A stretch of 64,000 nucleotides of DNA from Propionispora hippei DSM 15287 (GCF_900141835.1 NZ_FQZD01000012.1:62001-126000), one strand, 5' to 3'; positions 49,483 through 58,294 are shown, counted from the first letter of the stretch. The notes: generated by a model from the letters alone, not told the origin. A program made the numbers and translations.

Positions 49483-49881
49483 TTGGGATTGAAATTTTAT
49501 ATTAATGGAACCGTTGGTGCCAAAGATGGTACATTAGTGTCTAGTGGCAGTATGACGTCTCCTATTGTCTTTGACGGCATGTATCCGGGAGCAAGCGGAT
49601 CACAAGTCTCAAAAACTATTTTTATTCGCGCCGACGACGGTGAGACTTGGCGTGATGTCAACGTGCAGTTTAAGGGAAGCACTTCTGCCCGTTTCGAATA
49701 TTCTTCTCCCTCATCCGGCTTTGTTACTAATTATGACACGAACACACCACAAGTCATACTATTTCTTCCTAAGGTTACTTCAAATAATATTTCGTTCGTG
49801 GTAACCGCTAAATCTCTTTCCAGTGAATCTACATCACCCGACACTTCCGTATCTTTAGTCGCTTGGGGGTGGCAAAGCTAA
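49483..49881 (+). CDS. Tail-region structural protein, unknown
   Basis: A 132-residue protein beginning at TTG 49483 (RBS GGGGTGATA): GLKFYINGTVGAKDGTLVSS, IFIRADDGETWRDVNVQFKG. It is all-beta and similar in style to the gene before it, perhaps from an old duplication. Overlaps the next ATG by 1 bp. Probably a tail accessory protein. Confidence 0.6.
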   Translation: MGLKFYINGTVGAKDGTLVSSGSMTSPIVFDGMYPGASGSQVSKTIFIRADDGETWRDVNVQFKGSTSARFEYSSPSSGFVTNYDTNTPQVILFLPKVTSNNISFVVTAKSLSSESTSPDTSVSLVAWGWQS

Positions 49882-50309
49882 TGGCGCATTTACGCTTGTA
49901 TAAAAGGGGAACTCCGGGACTAACAGATGGTATTGAGCTGATACCGGGGACAGATATGATTGATGCGAGTGGCCTTTATCCTAGAATACCGTCAGGACAT
50001 GTAAGTGCAGCGGTTATGTCCTTATGCTTACGATGTGATCCTGGCTTCAAAGCAACGAGTGTGACTATTTCAGCTGTTTCTCCAGGCATATCAGGTGTAT
50101 ATGGTAATGTTTACGGGCCAATTACTACGGTAGCTCAGTGGGAAAGCCTTTCGAGCATGAGTAATATTGTAAACTGGGGTTGCAGTATTTCGACTGTGTT
50201 AAATGTTAATATCATGTTTTTGCTTGCAGTCTATGCCTATTCTGGATACCCTGCCATAAATCAAGCTGGGAATCTCTTAAATATCTCCTTTACCGAGGCC
50301 GCGCTATAA
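49881..50309 (+). CDS. Tail-region structural protein, unknown
   Basis: A 142-residue protein starting at the TAATG junction with the preceding gene: AHLRLYKRGTPGLTDGIELI, ILLPHxx-type motifs are not seen; GHVSAAVMSLCLRCDPGFKA and AISPGIxG-like turns (ISAVSPGISGVYGNVYGPIT) suggest a beta structure. It ends just before the DUF2163 gene. Function unknown; context suggests tail-tip decoration. Confidence 0.55.
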   Translation: MAHLRLYKRGTPGLTDGIELIPGTDMIDASGLYPRIPSGHVSAAVMSLCLRCDPGFKATSVTISAVSPGISGVYGNVYGPITTVAQWESLSSMSNIVNWGCSISTVLNVNIMFLLAVYAYSGYPAINQAGNLLNISFTEAAL

Positions 50310-51581
50310 ATGGCTACTACCCTAATCTGGCAGGCCCAGTTTAAAACGTATGGGAATAACACTACTGAGTATTTGGCGGATACTAAACGCATTTGGACTC
50401 CGGGAGGATTGACTTGGCAAGCTCAGTATCGAACAAACGCAAACAATCAGACTGAATTCATAGCCGATATGCAGAGAAACTGGATTCCAGGCGGATTGAT
50501 ATGGCAAGCGCAGTATAGAACGTATGGTAATAACCAAACGGAGTATTCAGCGGATATCCAGAGAATCTGGGTCCCGGGTGGATTAACGTGGCAAGCTCAG
50601 TTTAAGACGTATGGTAATAGTAACAGTGAAAGTATTGGCGACATATTCCGCATTGTAGGCGTTACGCTTATTTATCGTACCGATATTGCTCCGCTAATTC
50701 GAAGAGTGAATCAGCCTCCTGGAGTACCTTGGTTACAAGAAGAAGTAACAACAGCGGCATGGTGCTGGAAGCTTTCGCTTAGGGACGGGACGGTATTTGG
50801 GTTTACCAATCATGATGAAGATATCACCTTAGGCGGTGTAACGTACGAAGCATCCACCGGCTTTGTCCCAACTGCTGTGGAAACCTCAAATAACATGGCA
50901 GTAGATAATCTGGAAGTCGAGGGCTTTTTAGACAGTAGCCGAATTCAGGCGGAGGATATTGCTACAGGGCGATTCGATTTTGCTAAAGTTGAAGTCTTTT
51001 TGTGCAACTGGAGGAATACCAAAGATCCTTTATTAGTTGTCCGTAAAGGAACAACAGGACAAATAAAAACCGGCAAGTACGGATTCCAGGCAGAAGTTCG
51101 GGGATTGCTTGAGGCCTATCAACAATCAGCAGGTACAGTGTATCAGAAAAGCTGCCGGGCAAAGCTTGGCGATTTTCAATGTAAAATTGAGCTTAGCCTA
51201 TTAACTACATTTGGACAGGTAATGCAGGTAAACCAGAATGGAACAATTCAGACTAATCTTTCTCAGTCTAAGGGTTATTTCGACTACGGAGTAATGACTT
51301 TTAATACGGGTGGCAATAGCGGGTGTCAGTATGAAGTAAAGACCTTTGAAGATGGATTACTAACGCTTTTCCTGCCAGCCACTTTTAGCGTAGCGATAGG
51401 GGATACCTTTTCTATAACGCCCGGATGTGATGGTAACTTTTCAACTTGTCGGAAAAAGTTTAATAATGGGATGAATTTCAGAGGAGAGCCGCATATACCG
51501 GGCAATGATTATCAATCGGCATATCCGGGACAAGGCTCCAGTAATACCGTTTCAGAAGGCAGTAATCTTAGACGTGGATAG
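50310..51581 (+). CDS. DUF2163 tail hub protein with N-terminal tandem repeats
   Basis: A 423-residue fusion. Residues about 4-116 hold four copies of a 29-residue repeat (LIWQAQFKTYGNNTTEYLAD, LTWQAQYRTNANNQTEFIAD, LIWQAQYRTYGNNQTEYSAD, then a decayed fourth), each ending PGG. From about residue 130 follows a DUF2163 and C-terminal BR0599-like domain (SLRDGTVFGFTNHDEDITLG, CRAKLGDFQCKIEL, CDGNFSTCRKKFNNGMNF RGEPHIPG). DUF2163 proteins (GTA gp13) form the tail hub. The repeat region is unusual for this family and may be a surface-exposed binding array. Confidence 0.82.
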   Translation: MATTLIWQAQFKTYGNNTTEYLADTKRIWTPGGLTWQAQYRTNANNQTEFIADMQRNWIPGGLIWQAQYRTYGNNQTEYSADIQRIWVPGGLTWQAQFKTYGNSNSESIGDIFRIVGVTLIYRTDIAPLIRRVNQPPGVPWLQEEVTTAAWCWKLSLRDGTVFGFTNHDEDITLGGVTYEASTGFVPTAVETSNNMAVDNLEVEGFLDSSRIQAEDIATGRFDFAKVEVFLCNWRNTKDPLLVVRKGTTGQIKTGKYGFQAEVRGLLEAYQQSAGTVYQKSCRAKLGDFQCKIELSLLTTFGQVMQVNQNGTIQTNLSQSKGYFDYGVMTFNTGGNSGCQYEVKTFEDGLLTLFLPATFSVAIGDTFSITPGCDGNFSTCRKKFNNGMNFRGEPHIPGNDYQSAYPGQGSSNTVSEGSNLRRG

Positions 51582-51594
51582 GAGGGAATCGGCA

Positions 51595-52026
51595 GTGACG
51601 CGTGGAGAAATAGTAGAGGAGGCTCGTTCCTGGATTGGTACAAGGTGGGTTCATCAGGCCTGCCTAAAGAATGTAGCCGCGGATTGTGTTGGATTAATAC
51701 GAGGGGTTTATGAACGCATTACCGGTCAAGCGGTGAAGGTAGTAATTGATTATCCGGCTACCTGGCATTTATTTAAGGCGGAGGAACGCTTATACAATGA
51801 AGTAAAAAATTATCTAGCAGAAATTCCTGTAGAAGAAGCGCGTCCTGGTGATGTGCTTCTTTTTGGTTTTGGAAAAGGTCCAGCGCATCATGCAGGTATT
51901 TTAGCAACATCACATACGTTTATTCATTCATGGGCCGACGTAGGAAAAGTATCGGAAACCAGGCTGGATGAGTTTTGGACAAAAAATATCCGGGCCGCTT
52001 TTCGGTATCCTGGAGTTCTTGACTAA
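51595..52026 (+). CDS. NlpC/P60-family tail peptidase
   Basis: A 143-residue C40 peptidase: ARSWIGTRWVHQACLKNVAA, DCVGLIRGVYERITG (catalytic Cys) and GKGPAHHAGILATSHTFIHS (catalytic His). GTG 51595 follows GGAGGGAAT. The equivalent in gene transfer agents is gp14. It should cut stem peptides of peptidoglycan during DNA entry. Its stop overlaps the gpJ-like start, as in prophage 1. Confidence 0.93.
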   Translation: MTRGEIVEEARSWIGTRWVHQACLKNVAADCVGLIRGVYERITGQAVKVVIDYPATWHLFKAEERLYNEVKNYLAEIPVEEARPGDVLLFGFGKGPAHHAGILATSHTFIHSWADVGKVSETRLDEFWTKNIRAAFRYPGVLD

Positions 52027-54263
52027 TGGCTACGCTCATTTTAGGAACTATAGCGAAGAACGCTGGCTGGAATGCGTTTTGGTCTGGAGTAGCCGCTATG
52101 GCCGGCAGTGTCATTGACCAATCCTTATTTGCTCCTAACGTTAGCAGAGAAGGACCGAGATTAGATGACCTCAGACTGCAAACTTCAACGTTCGGTGCTA
52201 GCATACCTAAGATTTACGGAACGGTCAGAACAGAGTGCAATGTAATTTGGGGGACAAATTATGTTGAGCACGTTACAACAGAAAAACAAGGAGGCGGGAA
52301 GGGTGGCGGAGGCGGGTCGGTTACCACAACCAGCTATTCCTATTCTGTGTCCTTTGCGGTTGGACTCTGTCAGGGGCCGATTAGCGGTATTGGCAGAGTG
52401 TGGGCAGACGGTAAGTTAATTGATTTAGCAAAACATGACTATACCCTCTACTATGGTACGGAAGCACAGACTCCCGACCCTTATATGGAAGGTATCGAGG
52501 GAGTGGGCATGGTTCCGGCATACCGTGGACTAGCCTACATCGTATTCAAGAATTTCTTTGTTACAGACTACGGAAATCGGATACCTAACCTGTCCTTTGA
52601 GGTGATGCATTCCACTACCGAGCTTAAAAACATTGTAGAAGAGATTAGCGTTAATGCTGGATTAGATTTATCCGAGATAGACGTATCGAGTATGGCAGAT
52701 ATCCATGTTCCGGGCTACAAAACGAGTGGCGAAAAGTCTCGCAGAAGCCAAATCGAGCAATTACAGCTGTTATATGTATTTGACGGGGTAGAGAGAAACG
52801 GCAAAGTAGTATTTAAGCAGCGGGATTTTACGAAAGTGTTACCGATCAGCTTAGATTCGATAGGCGCTTATGAAAACTCTCCGTCCTCTGAAGCCTATAC
52901 TGCTACTCGCATGGATGAGAGAGAACTGCCGGTCCGTCTTACCATCAAATATTTGTCTGCAGATAAGGAGTATCAGCAAGGGGTGATGTCTGCCTTTCGC
53001 CAGTTAACACTGAGCCGAAATGAGAAATCACTAGACACCGAATTTGTTTTAACTGATTCGCAGGCGAAAACTCTGGCAGATACTCGTCTCTATGAAGCGT
53101 GGGTTGGCAGAACCAAATATGAGTTTTCGCTTGGATCACAATATGCTCACATACTTCCCGGTGATATTTTGGAACTGAATCTGGCCAACGAACGTAAGGC
53201 TCTAATCGTTGTTAGCAAAGTCTCATATGGCAAGCCAGGAATCATAAAGATTCAGGCAGAGTCGACTTATGCTAGTACGTATACTCTTGTAACTCGGAAC
53301 GTCGATCCTGAACCGCAGCTCCAGACGGCAGAACCAGCAACCGAAATTACTACTGAGTTCTTAGATATACCTCGTTTGCCGGGGGATAACAGCCAGACCG
53401 ATGATACGATTTACGTTGCTTCAACAGCTAGTGTTTATTACGGAGCCAGTGTATTCCGCTCAAACGATGGAGGCCTGACCTATTCCTTAAACCTGTATCG
53501 AACACCACAAGCCTATATGGGGGTCACTACGACTGCTTTAGCAAGTGGACCAACTGTTTATTGGGATAACGCTAATACATTAGATGTAGTTATGAGCTAT
53601 GGAAGTTTAGAAAGCCGACCAGTTCTGGATGTACTAAACGGATTTAATGCCGCGCTAGTGGGCGATGAAATTATTCAGTTTACTACTGCCCTACTGATTG
53701 CGCCCAACACCTATCGAATATCGGTTTTGCTAAGAGGAAGGCTTGGTACTGAACACAAAGCAGCGTCCCATGTGGCGGGCGAGAGATTTGTTTTGTTGTC
53801 ATTGTCTATGCTCGGCAGGCTCACAGTGCCTTCTTCGGACTGGTTTCAGAGTCGATTGTTCCGCGTTGGGCCTTCGACACTTCCAATGACAAACCATTTA
53901 TATCAGGATAAACACTTTACTTCCCAGGGAATTATGGCTCTTCCTTTATCGCCTTGTCACATAACTGGTTCTAGAGATGACAGTGGAAACCTCACTATTT
54001 CCTGGATTCGTCGTACACGTGGAGACGGTAGCTGGAAGGAACTGGTTGATGTTCCGCTAAGTGAGAAAAGTGAGATGTACGAAATCGATGTGGTAAGTGA
54101 AGGAACTGTTAAAAGAACCTTACGGACTGTATCGTCGTTTGTTATCTATTCAGCAGATGAGCAAATAGCCGATTTTGGTAGTGTGCAAAGTCTGATAAAG
54201 GTCCGGATTTATCAGATGAGCGAATCGAGAGGGCGAGGAACCGTGAGGGAGGAGATAATTTGA
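52026..54263 (+). CDS. Phage tail-tip / host-specificity protein (gpJ-like), prophage 2
   Basis: A 745-residue homologue of the protein at 120-2330, with TLILGTIAKNAGWNAFWSG at the start, the glycine-rich KGGGGGSVTT, SYSVSFAVGLCQGPISGIGR, GNRIPNLSFEV and the end QIADFGSVQSLIKVRIYQMS. It is expected at the distal end of the tail and may contact the receptor. The two copies differ substantially along the middle, which suggests different specificity. Confidence 0.9.
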   Translation: MATLILGTIAKNAGWNAFWSGVAAMAGSVIDQSLFAPNVSREGPRLDDLRLQTSTFGASIPKIYGTVRTECNVIWGTNYVEHVTTEKQGGGKGGGGGSVTTTSYSYSVSFAVGLCQGPISGIGRVWADGKLIDLAKHDYTLYYGTEAQTPDPYMEGIEGVGMVPAYRGLAYIVFKNFFVTDYGNRIPNLSFEVMHSTTELKNIVEEISVNAGLDLSEIDVSSMADIHVPGYKTSGEKSRRSQIEQLQLLYVFDGVERNGKVVFKQRDFTKVLPISLDSIGAYENSPSSEAYTATRMDERELPVRLTIKYLSADKEYQQGVMSAFRQLTLSRNEKSLDTEFVLTDSQAKTLADTRLYEAWVGRTKYEFSLGSQYAHILPGDILELNLANERKALIVVSKVSYGKPGIIKIQAESTYASTYTLVTRNVDPEPQLQTAEPATEITTEFLDIPRLPGDNSQTDDTIYVASTASVYYGASVFRSNDGGLTYSLNLYRTPQAYMGVTTTALASGPTVYWDNANTLDVVMSYGSLESRPVLDVLNGFNAALVGDEIIQFTTALLIAPNTYRISVLLRGRLGTEHKAASHVAGERFVLLSLSMLGRLTVPSSDWFQSRLFRVGPSTLPMTNHLYQDKHFTSQGIMALPLSPCHITGSRDDSGNLTISWIRRTRGDGSWKELVDVPLSEKSEMYEIDVVSEGTVKRTLRTVSSFVIYSADEQIADFGSVQSLIKVRIYQMSESRGRGTVREEII

Positions 54264-54805
54264 GCGACAATACACCAAGATTGATATTACCTTATATTGT
54301 GCAAAGCCAGGCGCAGAAGGAAGTCACACATGCTATGGGACTCAACCGCCTAGATGCATTTACTCAAACGGCAGTAGAAACTACCTCACTTACGGCCCCG
54401 CCTGTTGGTATAGAGGGGAACCTGTATATTGTAGGAATAGGAGCAACTGGAGCTTGGGCTGCGAAAGATAAGCAACTAGCTCAGTTTATTGGTGGGAGTT
54501 GGGTTTTCTATACACCTTTTGAAGGTATGAGGGTTTGGGATAAACAAACAGCGCAACCACTTGTCTATAAAGGTTCAATCTGGCAAAATGAATTTTCAGC
54601 CGCAAATAGAATCGGTTTCTTCGGCGCAACACCTATCGTTAAAGCGATAGTATCTTTCGGGAATATGGATAATGAAATCGGCGGCCTTACTGTCAGTGCA
54701 TCCTATTCGCAGGTGGAGGTGCAGGCGCTGCGGGATAAATGCGAGGAACTGGCTGATGATGTGCGAGCGCTAAAAGCGGCGCTGAGCAGCTATGGCTTGG
54801 TATAA
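54260..54805 (+). CDS. DUF2793 structural protein, long form
   Basis: A 181-residue protein (DNTPRLILPYIVQSQAQKEV) beginning at TTG 54260 after GAGGGAGGAG. Residues 1-110 match the short protein at 2327. Residues 115-181 form an added segment (NRIGFFGATPIVKAIVSFGN) ending in a helix (LRDKCEELADDVRALKAAL), absent from prophage 1. It overlaps the preceding gene by 4 bp. Confidence 0.8.
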   Translation: MSDNTPRLILPYIVQSQAQKEVTHAMGLNRLDAFTQTAVETTSLTAPPVGIEGNLYIVGIGATGAWAAKDKQLAQFIGGSWVFYTPFEGMRVWDKQTAQPLVYKGSIWQNEFSAANRIGFFGATPIVKAIVSFGNMDNEIGGLTVSASYSQVEVQALRDKCEELADDVRALKAALSSYGLV

Positions 54806-54820
54806 AAAGGAGGATGAGAA

Positions 54821-55252
54821 ATGATTGAGTATACTCAAATAGAGCTGCGCATCATGGCTTTGTTTTCAGCCATAGGCGCAGCGTTTTCCTTTCTTGTCGG
54901 CGGTGTCGACAAGTTGATTACGGCACTTCTTATTTTTGTTGTGATTGATTATGTGACCGGGTTGATCGCTGCGTGGAAGACGGCAACGCTTGACAGCAAA
55001 AAGGGCTTTGAAGGGATAAAACGCAAAATCGTTATGCTGGTGATCGTTATTATGGCTCACTGGATTGATGCGAGCATCTTTGGCAGCAGCACCTGCCGGT
55101 CCATGGTGATCTTTGCGTATCTGGGCAATGAAGGCTTGAGCATTATTGAAAACTTGGACCGTATGGGGTATAGCGAATATATTCCCGTTTTTATCCGGGA
55201 GAAGCTGGTGCAGTTAAGAAGTGAAAAGGAGTCTCTCCGAAAAGAACCATAG
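54821..55252 (+). CDS. Phage holin, prophage 2
   Basis: A 143-residue holin, 135 residues identical by eye to the protein at 2736, with the same three hydrophobic segments and the family signature IDYVTGLIAAWKTATLDSKK. RBS AAAGGAGG. Unlike in prophage 1, the next gene is fic, not the amidase. Confidence 0.92.
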   Translation: MIEYTQIELRIMALFSAIGAAFSFLVGGVDKLITALLIFVVIDYVTGLIAAWKTATLDSKKGFEGIKRKIVMLVIVIMAHWIDASIFGSSTCRSMVIFAYLGNEGLSIIENLDRMGYSEYIPVFIREKLVQLRSEKESLRKEP

Positions 55253-55275
55253 CCGGTCGGCTAATAAGGTGTTTA

Positions 55276-55333
55276 TCTGCATATTGCATTTGCTTTCTGC
55301 ATAAAAAGGTGATAAAATTATGCAGAAAGCAAA
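55276..55333. promoter_or_regulatory. fic operator A (long inverted repeat)
   Basis: TCTGCATATTG (55276), then TTTGCTTTCTGCATAA (55289-55304) and TTATGCAGAAAGCAAA (55318-55333), a perfect 16-bp inverted repeat with a 13-bp spacer. The core TTTCTGCAT-N17-ATGCAGAAA and the outer half-site 18 bp before it recur downstream of fic at 56414. Likely target of the Fic protein's own winged helix. Confidence 0.75.
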
Positions 55334-55353
55334 ACGGTGAGGCAGGTGATTGA

Positions 55354-56409
55354 GTGAGAACCTTTGATTACGGAACAATAAAGCAAGAGCTTTTTACACC
55401 GGAAATAGTTAATCTTCTTTCCGCCATACATGAGTATAAAGGTAAGCAGGAGCTGTTCATCGAAGCGCAGCCAGACATACTGAAAGCCATGCTGGAGGTT
55501 GCGAAGATACAAAGTACAGGAGCTTCAAACCGGATCGAGGGAATCTACACATCCGAAGCACGCTTAACGGAACTGGTTAAAAACAAGGCTGAGCCAAGAA
55601 ACCGGAACGAGCAGGAAATTGCCGGCTATCGGGAAGTGCTTAATACCATTCATGAAAGCTACGAATATATTGTTCCTCGCTCCAGCGTAATTTTGCAGTT
55701 GCACAGGGATCTTTACTCCTATAATCCAACTTCAATGGGCGGGCGCTATAAGAGTGCGGACAACCTTATCGAAGAAGTGGACAGCTTAGGACAGCGCAGA
55801 GTCCGGTTTCAGCCCCTCCCGGCTTATGCAACGCCGGAAGCAATGGATAGCTTATCTAATACATTTTTGAAGTCCTTGGATGCAAGCAAGGTTGACCCGC
55901 TATTACTCATCTCCATGTTCATTTTGGATTTTCTCTGCATTCATCCTTTCAGTGACGGAAACGGACGGATGAGCAGGCTGTTGACGCTTTTACTGCTTTA
56001 CCGGGAAGGATATATAGTCGGAAAATACATCAGCTTTGAGATGATTATTGAAAAGACGAAGGAAGCGTATTACGACGCTTTGGAGCAGAGCTCCCAAGGT
56101 TGGCACGAGGAGAAGAACAGCTATGTTCCCTTCGTAAAGTACTACCTTGGCATTGTATTGAATGTCTATAAGGAATTTGAAAGCCGAGTGGAATATATTC
56201 GCGCCAAAGGAGTAACGAAAGCTGACCGAATCAGAAATATTTTTGCGGGCAGGGTCGGCAAAATTACCAAGGCTGAACTTTCCGCGCTATGTCCGGATAT
56301 TAGTGTGACGACGATTGAAAAAGCGTTGTCTGATTTATTGAAGGAAGAGTGTATTCTCAAGGTAGGGACCGGACGCACAACCGCTTATATTCGGAATCAG
56401 GAGGAATAA
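55354..56409 (+). CDS. Fic-family AMP-transferase with C-terminal winged helix
   Basis: A 351-residue Fic protein. The active-site loop is HPFSDGNGRMSR (about 197-208), complete, so transfer of AMP (or another nucleotide) to a protein hydroxyl is expected. An inhibitory motif SNRIEG (about 59-64) near the N-terminus fits class II Fic autoinhibition. Residues about 285-350 form a winged helix (NIFAGRVGKITKAELSAL, TTIEKALSDLLKEECILKV), suggesting self-regulation at the flanking palindromes. Start GTG 55354 after GGCAGGTGA. It stands between holin and amidase only in prophage 2 and has its own terminator: independently regulated cargo. Confidence 0.9.
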   Translation: MRTFDYGTIKQELFTPEIVNLLSAIHEYKGKQELFIEAQPDILKAMLEVAKIQSTGASNRIEGIYTSEARLTELVKNKAEPRNRNEQEIAGYREVLNTIHESYEYIVPRSSVILQLHRDLYSYNPTSMGGRYKSADNLIEEVDSLGQRRVRFQPLPAYATPEAMDSLSNTFLKSLDASKVDPLLLISMFILDFLCIHPFSDGNGRMSRLLTLLLLYREGYIVGKYISFEMIIEKTKEAYYDALEQSSQGWHEEKNSYVPFVKYYLGIVLNVYKEFESRVEYIRAKGVTKADRIRNIFAGRVGKITKAELSALCPDISVTTIEKALSDLLKEECILKVGTGRTTAYIRNQEE

Positions 56410-56413
56410 AGAA

Positions 56414-56466
56414 TCTGCATATTGAAATTGATTTCTGCATATTTTGATGGGCTGATGATGCAGAAA
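56414..56466. promoter_or_regulatory. fic operator B (downstream copy)
   Basis: TCTGCATATTG (56414), TTTCTGCAT (56432) and ATGCAGAAA (56458), with the same 18-bp offset and 17-bp spacer as operator A. It lies between fic and the amidase gene, so it might also control lysis, or be a duplicated boundary of the cargo. Confidence 0.7.
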
Positions 56467-56477
56467 AAATTATTAGT

Positions 56478-56507
56478 AAGGAACTTCAAACATGAGGTTC
56501 CTTTTTT
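56478..56507 (+). terminator. Terminator after fic
   Basis: AAGGAACTTC (56478-56487) and GAGGTTCCTT (56494-56503) form a 10-bp stem with one G-U pair, followed by TTTTG. Confidence 0.85.
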
Positions 56508-56576
56508 GTTACTCATTTTTATAACAGAAACAAGTGATCATAACCAAAGTTGAATTTGAAGAGGGAGAGGTTAAAG

Positions 56577-57161
56577 ATGAGAATAGTCATTGATCCGGGC
56601 CATGCGGGCCGAAACATTGATCCCGGCGCAGTTCATGCGGCAACAGGCTTGCAGGAGGCGGATGTCGCGCTGATAATTTCGCGGCAAGTAGCAAGATATC
56701 TGCTTAATGTAGGGTATGCGGTGAAACTAACTCGAACCGAATGGGAACAAGAAGAAACGGATGATCTAAGCTATCGGACAGTTCTGGCGAATGACTGGGG
56801 CGCCGATATTTTTATTTCTCTTCATTGCAATAGCGCGGCGAATCAGAGCGCGGAAGGCTATGAGGTTTGGACTTCGCCGGGAAATACACTCGGTGACAAG
56901 CTTGCCACATGCATATATGGGCAAATTGCCGCCGAGTTTCCCAACCGGGCAGGAAGGACGGATTACTCTGACGGTGATCCCGATAAGGAGTCGCGCTTCT
57001 ATGTATTGGTCTATACCGACGCGCCTGCCTGCTTGGTGGAAATGGCGTTTATTTCAAATGATGAGGAAGCGGCCTTGTTGGCAAACGCCGCGTGGCGGGA
57101 CCAGTATGCGAGGGCAATTGCGCGGGGAGTGACTGATTACACAGCGACGCTGGGGGGATGA
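56577..57161 (+). CDS. N-acetylmuramoyl-L-alanine amidase (endolysin), prophage 2
   Basis: A 194-residue Amidase_3 enzyme nearly identical to the one at 3259: RIVIDPGHAGRNIDPGAVHA, ISLHCNSAANQSAEGYEVW, VEMAFISNDEEAALLANAAW. ATG 56577 follows GAGGGAGAGG. It hydrolyses the MurNAc-L-Ala bond. It lies after fic and its terminator, so readthrough or an extra promoter is needed. Confidence 0.93.
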   Translation: MRIVIDPGHAGRNIDPGAVHAATGLQEADVALIISRQVARYLLNVGYAVKLTRTEWEQEETDDLSYRTVLANDWGADIFISLHCNSAANQSAEGYEVWTSPGNTLGDKLATCIYGQIAAEFPNRAGRTDYSDGDPDKESRFYVLVYTDAPACLVEMAFISNDEEAALLANAAWRDQYARAIARGVTDYTATLGG

Positions 57162-57164
57162 GGC

Positions 57165-57794
57165 ATGATCCAGGTATTCCAAACTTGGGGAGCAGCCTTT
57201 AAGCAAAATAAGTGGCTGATAATGCTCGTTGTTTTCTTCCTATTCATAAGCGCAATGCTTATCTGGCTTTGGCAGCGTGTCCAACAAGCAGAGGAAAAGA
57301 ACCGACAGGCCGTTGTGCTGCAGCAGGAGCAGCTTGAGAAGACTCAGGCGTTAAGCAAAGCGCTTCATATCTCACAGATGAACGCTAAGGAACTGCAGGC
57401 GGCTTATGACAAACTGAAAACTAAGCCGCCTGCTGCCAGTTTTACCGTAAAAGCGCCTTCGTTAGAGGTTGCGGCTGAACAGGTGGCGGAGCGGATCAAC
57501 AAGCAGGATGCCGCCTTGCCGCCTGCCGCGCTGGAAAAGACCGACCGGACGGCTGTGGTCAAAAACGATAAGGACTACAAGGTGGACGTGTTGAAAATTA
57601 ATCTGGACAAAGCTTGGGAACTTTCAACAGGGGTAGGCAGCCACCGCGGCGACGCCTATATTCCGCTCGGCGTGCAGCGAAACTACGCTCCGAATAAAGC
57701 CATGGCGGTGGAAGCGCATCTGGTGCCGGAGGATTTGGCGAGGGGAAAAATAAAGACCTCCGGCTGGGAGGTCAGGCAGGTTTGGCGGTTTTAA
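57165..57794 (+). CDS. Membrane-anchored coiled-coil lysis-cassette protein, spanin-like (prophage 2)
   Basis: A 209-residue homologue of 3847-4476 with the same N-terminal membrane segment (WLIMLVVFFLFISAMLIWLW), coiled coil and C-terminal domain (GDAYIPLGVQRNYAPNK). It starts 3 bp after the amidase. High conservation in both prophages and the fixed place in the cassette support a lysis function, possibly breaking or bridging the outer membrane. Family not recognised. Confidence 0.6.
   Translation: MIQVFQTWGAAFKQNKWLIMLVVFFLFISAMLIWLWQRVQQAEEKNRQAVVLQQEQLEKTQALSKALHISQMNAKELQAAYDKLKTKPPAASFTVKAPSLEVAAEQVAERINKQDAALPPAALEKTDRTAVVKNDKDYKVDVLKINLDKAWELSTGVGSHRGDAYIPLGVQRNYAPNKAMAVEAHLVPEDLARGKIKTSGWEVRQVWRF
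57755..57773 (-). terminator. Minus-strand terminator inside the spanin-like gene, copy 2
   Basis: GACCTCC-GGCTG-GGAGGTC with TTTATTTTT on the minus strand. It would stop transcripts from the minus-strand RNA promoter at 57976 before they reach the lysis genes. Confidence 0.6.
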
Positions 57795-57870
57795 AGTGAA
57801 AATATCTTTTGGGTTTAGCCCAGATATCGCTTGCTATTTATAAACACGGAGCTATACTGGTGTCAGGTGG

Positions 57871-57969
57871 AAATAAAAAAGTCGCCGCGACCTGGAAGTG
57901 TTCCCGCACTCCCAAGCTCGCGCAGGTGAGTAAGCACCTACACGTAACAGCCAAGCTGTCCACGACGAC
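57871..57969 (-). ncRNA. Candidate structured small RNA
   Basis: A strong minus-strand promoter (57976-58004) would start an RNA of about 100 nt near 57969. Three stems follow: ACAGC-UUG-GCUGU (57947-57959), AGGUG-CUUACU-CACCU (57924-57939) and a longer one with GGGAGUG/CACUUCC inside CGCGA/UCGCG (57885-57922). A U-run at 57875-57880 ends it. One position of the long stem is a G-U pair on the minus strand but an A-C mismatch on the plus strand, which favours the minus strand. It lies about 325 bp from symE and is not antisense to it. Known RNA family not recognised. Confidence 0.5.
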
Positions 57970-57975
57970 AATTTT

Positions 57976-58004
57976 ATTATACAGCGCGCCCTTCTTTTCA
58001 ACAA
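57976..58004 (-). promoter_or_regulatory. Strong minus-strand promoter
   Basis: TTGTTG (57999-58004) and a perfect TATAAT (57976-57981), read on the minus strand, are 17 bp apart. No minus-strand gene follows, only the structured RNA candidate. Confidence 0.7.
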
Positions 58005-58294
58005 GCAAGGAAACGCCTTTTCTGTGTAATGAAAATGGTCAGGCTCGGGCAGGGGCTGAGCGGCTGCATGCGGAAAAACCGACGAAAGCCAAGGAGAACT
58101 ACAATGGCGGGCTACGCCGGCCGGTCCTTGGAGTACGTCGGACAACTAAGCCTTTCAGCGCATGTGTAGGTCGATAGAGGCCTGGCGTGCGCTTTTTGAT
58201 TTCCCCCGCAAAACAGGCTCCGTCCGTTTCTTTTCCGCCATTGAAGCGGCGGAGGCTTCGGCGCGGCCTGAATATCAGGGGAGGTGGCTGACCG

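Noticed and set aside
57809-58177. A 122-codon plus-strand reading frame upstream of symE
   Set aside because: No ribosome-binding site, unusual composition, and it covers the strong minus-strand promoter and the structured RNA; most likely fortuitous.
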